Positions 1 to 6,012 of a stretch of 6,917 nucleotides of DNA are shown in pieces. Numbering within the stretch: the stretch's first letter is position 1; every line of letters starts with the position of its first letter. The stretch is taken from NCBI GenBank assembly GCA_024274855.1, contig JAJSAJ010001122.1:1-6917 (forward strand), given 5' to 3'. A program made the position numbers and the translations under genes. Source of the DNA: Planctomycetota bacterium. Its GTDB lineage: Bacteria; Planctomycetota; Planctomycetia; Pirellulales; Pirellulaceae. Under the pieces are notes generated by a model that saw only the letters and a list, made by a program, of their open reading frames with translations, did no database searches and had not been told where the DNA came from.

Positions 1-20
1 CTCCCGCTGAGTCGATCACT

Positions 21-52
21 TGCCATCTGGCTAAAGTGTTACGTAATGTCAA
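21..52 (+). repeat. Dispersed 32-base intergenic motif, copy A
   Basis: This stretch matches the reverse complement of 5957-5988 at 26 of 32 positions by hand alignment. The best-conserved core is TGGCTAAAG followed after one variable base by GTTACG. The other copy lies between two divergent, apparently functional genes, so the motif may be regulatory or a dispersed intergenic repeat. Here no intact gene follows it. The match is seen directly; the function is unknown. Confidence 0.55.
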
Positions 53-349
53 ATGCCTAATGATAAATCGGGCGAGTCGGAAATCGGGAAAAACTCCGGT
101 GCTAACGCGATGGCAGACGAGAATCCCGTGAACGACTACTGTCAGAGTATCCAACCTCACCCTCTATATCTCTGCCTATGCGGCCATGACGCGTCACCTG
201 TACGGCGATTTCGGGCGTTGACCGATGCCCACTGCGTGCAGCGACGGTGCTGAGTCAGAGAGTGGAAAGCGTGGCAGGACGACTGGGTGCTGGTGATTGA
301 CCGGGCCGAGTCGAACTATCCGCCGCCGGGAACGCCACTGAGTCGCTGA
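53..349 (+). other. Unassigned coding-like scraps, no intact gene
   Basis: No convincing intact gene is present. Two short open stretches have protein-like composition. One, at 132-221, ends in the peptide AYAAMTRHLYGDFGR and a TGA. The other, at 254-349, reads EWKAWQDDWVLVIDRAES and ends PPPGTPLSR then TGA. They are in different frames, so they could be the two sides of a frameshift in one decayed gene or ends of unrelated genes. I do not recognise the family of either. An ATG at 53 opens a 66-codon frame, but its peptide has no recognisable domain and overlaps a dispersed repeat, so I do not call it a gene. Confidence 0.25.
205..259 (+). repeat. Dispersed intergenic repeat, copy 1
   Basis: This stretch resembles 4329-4390. 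An 18-base block (TGCGTGCAGCGACGGTGC, 233-250 here and 4365-4382 there) is identical. It is flanked by a GATGCCC just upstream, a GAG.CAG just downstream, and a GCGAT..CGGGCG block further upstream in both copies. Copy 1 lacks about eight bases present in copy 2 (GCTGTGGA region). Both copies have the same orientation. It is probably a dispersed non-coding repeat rather than a gene. Confidence 0.6.
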
Positions 350-367
350 GTGCCGTGGTAAACGTCC

Positions 368-712
368 GTGCGATCGAGGGGTCTTCTCATTTATTCGCGT
401 TCATTAGCGCTGATTAGCGGTTCTTTTTCCGGGACTTGGCGAGATTCGGCCCTGGGCCGTGAATGGTTACGCACGGACAACCGGGTTGTCGGCTGCGATA
501 TCCATGACGTAGGCGGCAACGGCATCCTGCTCGATGGCGGCGACCAGAAGACGTTAATGCCCGCCCGCAACATTGCCGAGAACAACCACATCACGAGAAC
601 CGGCCTTGACTATCGACAAGGCTCAGGGGTTCTCCTGCGGGGCGTCGGAAACCGCGTGTCTCGCAACACGATCCATCATGTGCCACGATTCGGCATCACG
701 TTCGGCGGCTGA
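368..712 (+). pseudogene. Right-handed parallel beta-helix protein, internal fragment
   Basis: Residues from about 450 onward form a clear beta-helix repeat pattern: N.VVGCDIHDVGGNGILLDGG, then ARNIAENNHITRTG, then GVGNRVSRNTIHHVPRFGI. Rungs of the N.I..N.IH..G type are typical of secreted pectate-lyase-like or GH141-like polysaccharide-active proteins. Such proteins usually run to several hundred residues with a signal peptide; only about 80 to 90 recognisable residues remain. The first 20 to 30 codons of the open frame cover the 10-base repeat and are probably not part of the ancestral gene. The frame ends at a TGA (710-712) just after FGG, where relatives normally continue with further rungs. 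It is therefore truncated at both ends and unlikely to be functional. The substrate cannot be inferred. Confidence 0.72.
391..420 (+). repeat. Three helically phased 10-base units
   Basis: Three consecutive 10-base units share the core ATTCGCG (393-399), ATTAGCG (403-409) and ATTAGCG (413-419). The exact 10-base spacing would place the cores on one face of the helix. The block lies directly upstream of the beta-helix gene fragment, inside a frame that has no other coding signal there. From memory, similar ATTAGCG-rich strings are frequent between planctomycete genes, but I cannot verify that here. Confidence 0.5.
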
Positions 713-1326
713 AGCGAGGCCCCAAGAAGAACCGCGAATCACTTCGGGAAGAGTGTCTTGGCTTCGCCTCCGCGATTCTCGACTCGTGGCAGAAGAGACC
801 TGCTTGGTACTCGTGGAAGCAGCCCGATGTCGATAATCGTGCTTTTTCCGCATCGCTATGCGAGTTGGACGACTCGGATCTGCTTCGCCGGTTTCTCGCC
901 GAAGTCATGCCAGAAGACGCACACGTCCAACTGGACCGATCGTTCACCAAACTCTGTAAACGGCACGGCTGGACGAATTTCGAACCGGAGCTCCATGCAG
1001 TGATCCAAGCGACCGGCCCCGCCACGCTGGAGCGAAATGCCGAGTTCCTGCAAATGCTGTGCACGGTTCGCGACCGGAACAGCGAGCGGATCGAGTTGTG
1101 CCGGCGGCTGGTCGAACAGATGGTCGAGGCGGTTGTGGTTTGCGATGGCAAAGCCGGTCCGCACCGTGGGAACATTTCCCCGCTGGATCGTGCTGGCCTG
1201 CTCCAACACCTCGTCATGGCCATGTTCGCGATCAGGGCGGAAGAACCGCTTAACCGTCTGATCGATGTGGGCGTTGATCGCCTTGATGGCAGCACGTTGT
1301 CACTACCCATGTCAAACAACGCGTGA
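713..1326 (+). pseudogene. C-terminal-region fragment, possibly of a large 2OG-Fe(II) oxygenase-like protein
   Basis: The frame stays open from before 713 to TGA at 1326. Coding-like sequence starts at about KRGPKKNRESLREE (711-750) and continues through DSWQKRPAWYSWKQPDV, FLAEVMPEDAHVQLD, FTKLCKRHGW and TLERNAEFLQMLC to EEPLNRLIDVGVDRLD. The alternating helices and the LCKRHGW and RNAE.L..LC patterns recall the alpha-helical C-terminal region of large planctomycete proteins annotated as 2OG-Fe(II) oxygenases. This is recall, not a search, and no iron-binding HxD...H motif is visible, so the function is tentative. There is no credible start with a ribosome-binding site; an alternative TTG at 865 is inside the conserved stretch. 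The left edge fuses directly to the beta-helix scrap and the right edge to a TnpB remnant on the other strand. About 200 codons remain. Confidence 0.45.
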
Positions 1327-1455
1327 ATGCCGTTTGCGACGTTTGGCTGATCGGACATCGATTCCATTGAGCATCATCGCCAAATCCGTCGCGTCAATTT
1401 CGACTCCTTCGGACTCCTCCGGAGTGGTCGGTAATTGGTACGTCCCCGCCTCGGC
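1312..1455 (-). pseudogene. tnpB: IS66-family TnpB accessory protein, C-terminal remnant
   Basis: Read on the minus strand this gives EAGTYQLPTTPEE, then VEIDATDLAMMLNGIDV, then SAKRRKRHSRVV and TGA (1312-1314). It matches the C-terminal third of IS66 TnpB (PF05717), whose members end in RLE.GT(F/Y)QLP, EIDATDLAMLL.G and a basic KRRKRY tail. TnpB is normally about 115 residues and lies between tnpA and tnpC in IS66 elements; only about 48 residues survive, without start, tnpA, tnpC or visible terminal inverted repeats. In the same frame, upstream on the minus strand, lies the glycosidase-like pseudogene, separated by TAG at 1471-1473. The element was probably part of the event that cut both neighbours. 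Confidence 0.75.
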
Positions 1456-1470
1456 GTCCGTTCCTGGCTG

Positions 1471-1850
1471 CTATTCGTTCCACTCCGCACCGATGGCCCA
1501 GTTGAAGTGGTACGACTTGGCGTTATTGATCGGCCGAAAGCCGTGCTGCTGCACCTTGGAACGATACCAGATGATATTGTCGTAGTGCGTTTGACCGACG
1601 CTGCCGTTGTTCTGGGAAATGTCGCAGTAGTTGAACGCCGGATTGACGATTGGCACGCGGATATCCGGGTTGCGTCAGTCTTGGAAGTGCCTGGTCAAGG
1701 TCGGCGTCGGGCGGTGGAATCGGCATCGAATACGATCCGCCCGATTACGGGACTCGCGGGATAGGGAGGTACATCCTCCGCATCAGCGGTGTTCGACAGG
1801 CAGGGGGTAATTGCGAGGCAGAGTAACCAGATCTTCAAACGCGTGTGCAT
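1471..1850 (-). pseudogene. Secreted glycosidase-like protein, 5' fragment with frameshift and nonsense codon
   Basis: The ATG at 1848-1850 is preceded by a purine-rich GGAGAAGAG (1857-1865). It opens a good signal peptide: MHTRLK, then WLLCLAITPCL, then a TADA|ED cleavage site at about residue 24, followed by PPYPASPVIGRIVFDADST. That frame stops at TGA 1695-1697. A second frame then carries LTRHFQD, an in-frame TGA (1675-1677) where tryptophan would fit, RNPDIRVPIVNPAFNYCDIS, and HGFRPINNAKSYHFNW, ending at TAG 1471-1473. The mature part resembles part of a TIM-barrel glycosidase-like protein (the NPAFNYCDIS and RPINN patterns suggest DUF6298 or apiosidase-like families), but that naming is weak. 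The gene is broken by a frameshift, a nonsense codon and truncation by IS66-derived sequence, and is not functional. Confidence 0.6.
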
Positions 1851-1856
1851 GTTTCG

Positions 1857-1865
1857 CTCTTCTCC
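1857..1865 (-). promoter_or_regulatory. Ribosome-binding site of the broken secreted gene
   Basis: GGAGAAGAG lies 6 bases upstream of the ATG at 1850 on the minus strand. Together with the signal peptide it supports this start and shows that the 5' end of the pseudogene is original. Confidence 0.55.
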
Positions 1866-2309
1866 AGAATAAGCCGGAGCGCTACTGACCTTGTTATCAT
1901 TCTAGTCCATGAAATCGATGGGTACGATGTCCCCTTTGGTCCCAAGCAACTGCTTGCCATAAGTAACAGGTTGCTTCCAAGTAGAGCAGCTGGTTACAAT
2001 CTGCAATAGGTGGAGCCAATCGTGTGCTCCGCGGTTCCGTTCAGCGAGTTTTGCACTCTGGAGGCAACACAAAGGCCACACGGGCCTTGACGTGACGGAA
2101 AGTGGATGGCAGCTGCTGAAGTAACACCAGAGGACGAAAGGACCGGGGGCGTCCTAGCGCTGCCCCTTCTCCTCCACGATGCTGCCGAAGGACGGTTTGT
2201 CGAGAATCGCCTGGGGGGCCTTCGACAGGTCAGCTATCGCCGATAGTTGAAACTTCGGACATGATTTGACGCAAGTCCACGGCGCAAAACGTCACTTTTT
2301 CCTGGGAAA
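1866..2309. other. About 440 bases without a recognisable gene
   Basis: I see no intact gene, RNA gene or repeat here. On the minus strand a short coding-like stretch (about 2154-2245) reads IADLSKAPQAILDKPSFGSI, then VEEKGQR and TAG (2154-2156). It looks like a protein C-terminus of unknown family. The neighbouring frame upstream of it begins MSEVSTIGDS and stops, which would fit a frameshift in a decayed small gene. A further minus-strand frame stays open over roughly 1905-2153 without an ATG near its start or a recognisable motif. The upstream region of the minus-strand pseudogene (1866-1960) should contain its promoter, but I find no clear -35/-10 pair. Confidence 0.4.
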
Positions 2310-2543
2310 ATGCCAACCATGTCAGGTTCTCCGGTCGCGGGGAAACTGCTGATGCTGGACGCGCCTACTCGATCATTTCGACACTCCGACGAAGTCGCAG
2401 ATGCCATCGTGCTCGTTGACGCAATGAATGAACAAGCCCGCGAGTTCTACGAACGATATGGATTCTATGAAAGAAGTCGGGTTCTTGGTATATTCTGCGA
2501 ACATGGAGCCGAGTCAGATCTGCTCGAGGTGGACGGGCTTTGA
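2310..2543 (+). pseudogene. GNAT acetyltransferase, C-terminal fragment
   Basis: The stretch KLLMLDAPTRSFRHSDEVAD followed by IVLVDAMNEQAREFYERYGF matches the last two motifs of a GNAT N-acetyltransferase: a helix, a beta strand, then N..A..FYE(R/K)(Y/F)GF, which forms part of the acetyl-CoA fold. Full-length proteins of this type are about 160 to 180 residues; the N-terminal half, including the pyrophosphate-loop Q/RxxGxG/A motif, is absent. After GFYE the peptide loses similarity (usually a short hydrophobic C-terminus), so the 3' end is also altered. The fragment most resembles GNAT toxins paired with DUF1778 antitoxins (TacT-like), but no antitoxin is visible upstream, so that reading is speculative. 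It ends 29 bases before the start of the GH127 pseudogene. Confidence 0.6.
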
Positions 2544-2560
2544 GCTGCTCGAACCCGCAA

Positions 2561-2564
2561 AGGA
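2561..2564 (+). promoter_or_regulatory. Ribosome-binding site of the GH127 pseudogene
   Basis: AGGA within AAAGGAAT lies 8 bases before the ATG at 2573 and favours this start over the earlier in-frame ATG at 2540, which would give a protein with no N-terminal signal peptide. Confidence 0.5.
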
Positions 2565-2572
2565 ATCGACTG

Positions 2573-4241
2573 ATGAACGGCATGAACGTGTGGCTGGCGG
2601 CAGTGAGTCTCTGCCTCGTTGCCGGTAGCGGGGCTGCGGACGAACATCTCTACTTGCAGAACCGTGAGCCGCTGGTCCCGAAGCCGTACATGGAACTGCC
2701 CTTGGACGCGATCGAGCCCGAGGGATGGCTGAAATATCAGTTGCAGACCATGGCCAAAGGCATGACCGGCCGGTTGGATCAGTTGTATCCGGAAGTCGTC
2801 GGGGACCGCAACGGTTGGTTGGGCGGTGATGGTGACGGATGGGAACGCGGACCCTATTGGATCGACGGCCTGTTGCCGCTGGCACATATTCTGAAGGACC
2901 CATCGCTACGGGCAAAGGCGAATCGCTGGGTTGATTGGACGTTGAATAATCAGGCTGAAGACGGCTATCTCGGCCCGGTCCCGTTTGCTTCCCCGCCGGA
3001 ACCGGAGCCGGGACTGCAACGGGGGCGCCGCCGCGACTGGTGGCCGAAAATGGTCATGCTCAAGGTGCTGCAACAACACTACATGGCGACCGGCGACCGG
3101 CGCGTCGTCCGTGCGCTGACGCGCTACTTCCGCTATCAGCTCGAAGAGTTGCCCAAGACACCGCTGGGGCACTGGTCGTACTGAGCGCGGCGCCGAGGAG
3201 CCGAGAACTTGCTGGTCGTCTACTGGCTCTACAACATCACCGGCGACCGGTTTCTGCTGGAACTGGGCGAACTGCTGCACCGGCAGACCTATCCTTGGAC
3301 AACCGACTTCGAGGACGGCAAGAACCTCCGGCTATTTCGATTCAGCGAACACCATGGCGATGGCGACGCCTACCACTACGTTCGGGCCGCACTGCTTCAT
3401 GAACCATTGGTACGACGCGAACGTGTTTGGCTTGTTCAATGGTTACGCCTGCTGCACGTGCAACATGCACCAGGCATGGCCGACGTTTGTGAGCCACCTT
3501 TGGATGGCATCCGGGGACCGGGGTCTGGCAACCGTGGCCTATGCACCCTGCACGGTGACGGCTCGAGTGGCCGAAGCCGAGACCGTCACGCTCCGGGAAG
3601 AAACCGATTACCCGTTCCGCGAAGTGGTTCGCTTCACGATCCGCACGCCCCGGCCCGTCCGTTTCCCGCTGCACCTCCGGATTCCCGGTTGGTGCCGCGG
3701 CGCGACCGTCTCGGTCAACAACGCGAACGTGGACATGCCCCTGCAGCCTGGTACGATGGCAGTCTTGGACCGCCAATGGGAACAAGGCGACTCGGTCGTG
3801 CTCCGATTGCCGATGCAGGTCCGCTTCGAGCGCGGCCATGAGAATAGCCTGACCGTGCTGCGCGGGCCGCTCGTCTACGTCTTGCGTATTGGAGAGCGAT
3901 GGACTGAAACCCGAGGCGTACGCGAAGTTCGGCCGACATCGCCATGGAATTACGCCCTGCTGGAGAACCACACTAAGGATCTGGCCACCGTGTCCCGGAA
4001 GTTCCAGGTGATAGACGACGGGGCACCTTTGGCCGAAAACCCCTGGACGCTCGAAAACGCTCCCGTGCGGATTCGAGTCTTCGGAGTGAAGCATCCATTA
4101 TGGGAAACGTATCAAGGCGGCGCCGGACCGTTGCCGTGGAGTCCGTCGACTTATCCGAACCACGGCGAACCGAAGCCATTGTGGCTCATCCCGTATGGCT
4201 GCAGCACGTTGCGGATCACCGCATTCCCAACGCTCCGCTAG
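2573..4241 (+). pseudogene. GH127 / DUF1680 (beta-L-arabinofuranosidase-like) gene, disrupted
   Basis: The start at 2573 gives a signal peptide (NVWLAAVSLCLVAG, cleaved near GAA|DE) and a typical DUF1680 N-terminus: VPKPYMELPLDAIEPEGWLK, WERGPYWIDGLLPLA, DGYLGP. The frame stops at TGA 3182-3184 (GHWSY*ARRRGAENL), where relatives have tryptophan, and then continues in the same frame with VVYWLYNITGDRFLLELGEL. Near 3345-3400 homology jumps to the third frame at about NHWYDANVFG and continues through YACCTCNMHQAWPTFVSHLW to a natural end at TAG 4241. The tandem cysteines (3450-3455) correspond to the nucleophile and zinc-ligand pair of GH127. The upstream acid/base glutamate and the E-x-C metal-ligand motif are missing. 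The span is about 556 codons against roughly 750 for intact relatives, so some 150 to 200 residues are deleted. The ancestral role was secreted arabinoside hydrolysis; the copy is inactive. Confidence 0.82.
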
Positions 4242-4250
4242 CCCGGACTA

Positions 4251-4265
4251 TTCACGTAGCGTGAA
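4251..4265. repeat. Short perfect hairpin downstream of the GH127 stop
   Basis: TTCACG-TAG-CGTGAA forms a 6-base-pair stem with a 3-base loop, starting 10 bases after the GH127 stop codon. No T-tract follows on either strand, so it is not a classical Rho-independent terminator. It may be part of the repeat element filling this intergenic space. Confidence 0.45.
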
Positions 4266-4328
4266 ACCGCCGAAGAAATCGAGATGTCGACATACTCTCG
4301 TTCAGACGATGAAGCAAAACGCTTCGCC

Positions 4329-4390
4329 GCGATACGGGCGTGCTGTGGATTGACGATGCCCAATTGCGTGCAGCGACGGTGCGGAGCCAG
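4329..4390 (+). repeat. Dispersed intergenic repeat, copy 2
   Basis: This is the second copy of the 205-259 repeat, with the 18-base identical block at 4365-4382. It lies within a larger structured intergenic stretch. A perfect 9-base inverted repeat, GTGCTGTGG (4340-4348) and CCACAGCAC (4414-4422), encloses most of it, and its right arm touches the stop codon of the porin gene on the opposite strand. It probably belongs to a repeated non-coding family in this genome. Confidence 0.6.
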
Positions 4391-4421
4391 TGCCACCCCA
4401 ACTTCGAGTCTTGCCACAGCA

Positions 4422-5711
4422 CTAGTACTTGACCGTTACACCCAGGCTGCCGAGGTAGGCGGAAACGGAATTCGCGACTGCCGAGCCGGGGATGGCACCT
4501 GCCGGAGTCAAGATCGGACCGGTGCTGCCGTATTGGAAGTACTGCGTGTATGCCAGATGGAATGACACACAGTCGGACAGTTCCCACGTAGTTCCCACGC
4601 CAAGCTGGTGCTGGTAGTTCAACGGTGAACCGACGTTATAGAACGTGTCGCCATCGTTGAATGGGCTTGTGTTGAATGTGTATCCTAATCGAACCAGAAG
4701 ACTGTCGCAGACGCGATATTGCATGCCGGTTGCCACGGCGAATTGGCTGGTCCAACTCAGACCGCGCAGTTCGCCCGTTGGCGCGAATCCGCTGTCGCCA
4801 AAACCGTCCGCGTTCTTGTAGTTAAAATAGCGGAGATCGATGGAGAAAATGGCTCTCTCGAAACCCGAGTAGGCAGCACCGACGGAAAGGATCATCGGCA
4901 AATCGAATTTGAACTTGGCCACATAGGGGACTCCCAACTCGTTTTCCGTGTGGACGCGGTAGTCCTCCATCCACTGCGGAGACTTGATCGAAGCACCGAA
5001 GTGCCATTGGTGGTCGGTGATATAGTAAACGCCCAATTGGGCTCCGCCACCCCAGCTATATCGTGTGCCGCGACCCGATGGATAGGTCGGCATGCCACTG
5101 TTATCCGCATCATTGGGCGCGGTCAGCAGCAACGGATCGACAACGACCTGGCCCAGCGTTACCATCGGCCCAAACCCAACTGACAGCTTGTCAGTGACCG
5201 CGTATGAAAGGACTGGCGCAATCTGCAGGAACTGTCCCTCTGTATAAAGGCTGCCCAATCCGCCAGGGATAGCAGGATTATTCGAAGGCGGTGCCAGCAC
5301 GGGGTTGGTCAGGCTGGCTGGGTAGTTGGTCTTGAAGCCGGCGACGGCCCCGACACTCAGGCCAACCGTGACCCGTTCACTCGCATGATGGACCCAGCCA
5401 ATGCTCGGTAGTGGCACAACGCCCGGCTCGGATCCCGTCGATCCGGCCATGAAGCCGGGAATGGACGAGTCGATCGTGGTGTCGGCCAACATCAATCCGA
5501 TCCCAAAGCTGAGTTCGGAAGTCGGCAAGCCGCTGATCGCGGCGGGGTTCCATGCTAATGCACTCATTGCTTCGATCGGCGCGGCGGTCGAGGCGCCACC
5601 CATCGATGCATTGACCGGTCCGATTCCGGACAGCATCACTCCTTGGCCATACGCACCTGCCGACAAAACCAGAACCAAGACCCATCCGGTCCACATCTGT
5701 GCGCGAATCAT
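4422..5711 (-). CDS. FadL/OmpP1-family outer-membrane beta-barrel protein
   Basis: The frame encodes 429 residues, a usual length for the FadL/TodX/OmpP1 family, whose members carry long-chain fatty acids, hydrocarbons or other hydrophobic compounds across the outer membrane. The N-terminus is a signal peptide (hydrophobic WVLVLVLSAGA at about residues 10-20, likely cut after AYG at residue 22). The mature protein opens with the family signature GPVNASMGGASTAAP and then LAWNPAAI at about residues 52-59, which forms part of the N-terminal hatch. The rest alternates aromatic and polar residues in many amphipathic strands (for example SIDLRYFNYK, GMQYRVCDSLLVRLGYTFNT) and ends in a C-terminal aromatic (LGVTVKY), as expected for insertion by the Bam machinery. 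The start has a GAGGGCAGGG upstream; a second in-frame ATG at residue 6 is possible. It is divergent from the GH5-like gene and convergent with the GH127 remnant. It looks intact; the transported substrate is unknown. Confidence 0.88.
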   Translation of the reverse strand: MIRAQMWTGWVLVLVLSAGAYGQGVMLSGIGPVNASMGGASTAAPIEAMSALAWNPAAISGLPTSELSFGIGLMLADTTIDSSIPGFMAGSTGSEPGVVPLPSIGWVHHASERVTVGLSVGAVAGFKTNYPASLTNPVLAPPSNNPAIPGGLGSLYTEGQFLQIAPVLSYAVTDKLSVGFGPMVTLGQVVVDPLLLTAPNDADNSGMPTYPSGRGTRYSWGGGAQLGVYYITDHQWHFGASIKSPQWMEDYRVHTENELGVPYVAKFKFDLPMILSVGAAYSGFERAIFSIDLRYFNYKNADGFGDSGFAPTGELRGLSWTSQFAVATGMQYRVCDSLLVRLGYTFNTSPFNDGDTFYNVGSPLNYQHQLGVGTTWELSDCVSFHLAYTQYFQYGSTGPILTPAGAIPGSAVANSVSAYLGSLGVTVKY

Positions 5712-6012
5712 AATCCCTGCCCTCGGTGAATTGGCTGTTCAGGTGACGGCTTTCCTGGAAACCGTGCAAGCACGAAAACGCTGTACACAAAGTATTATCG
5801 GCAAGACCCGAGCAGGCGGCACAGCCAACATGGGGGCAAAACGCCAACGTTCCTCGTGTCGGCGTCTTTTTCGGCTCCAAATCCACTAGTGTGGTAGTCA
5901 ATCGCTTCCGCTTGGCGAGGGGGTAGAGGTTGATGTGCTTTGTGTAACCGTTAAACTTGATTTTTCGTAACGCTTTAGCCAAATGGCGACAGACAAGGGA
6001 TGAGCAACCACG
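5712..6012. other. Divergent intergenic region between the porin and GH5-like genes
   Basis: Both flanking genes are transcribed away from this 301-base spacer, so it should contain two promoters. I see no strong -35/-10 pair. The only notable element is the 32-base motif at 5957-5988. A TGA in frame at 6001-6003 excludes an earlier start for the GH5-like gene. Confidence 0.5.
5957..5988 (-). repeat. Dispersed 32-base intergenic motif, copy B
   Basis: On the minus strand this copy reads CGCCATTTGGCTAAAG, then CGTTACGAAAAATCAA. It matches the motif at 21-52 at 26 of 32 positions, but in the opposite orientation. It lies 246 bases upstream of the porin start and 25 bases upstream of the GH5-like start, so it could affect either gene. 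Regulation is inferred from position only. Confidence 0.55.

Noticed and set aside
3182..3184. Selenocysteine codon in the GH127 gene
   Set aside because: The position corresponds to a tryptophan, not to the catalytic cysteine, no SECIS-like hairpin is evident just downstream, and the gene is independently broken by a deletion and frame change.
3400..3841. Continuation of the middle GH127 frame to 3841 as coding
   Set aside because: After about 3400 this frame gives arginine- and proline-rich sequence without family similarity, while the third frame carries the clear ACCTCNMHQ motif and the rest of the enzyme.
3342..4094. Long open frame of 250 codons on the minus strand opposite GH127
   Set aside because: Its peptide has no recognisable domain and is the high-GC antisense shadow of a clearly coding stretch.
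4251..4265. Rho-independent terminator for the GH127 gene
   Set aside because: The stem is only 6 base pairs and no T-run follows on either strand.
4284..4565. Small plus-strand gene overlapping the porin 3' end
   Set aside because: Its first half is the dispersed repeat and its second half is antisense to the porin, with no ribosome-binding site or known domain.
5930..5957. Sigma-70-like promoter TTGATG / TAAACT with 16-base spacing for the GH5-like gene
   Set aside because: The -10 match is weak and such pairs arise by chance in this AT-richer spacer; no transcription data support it.
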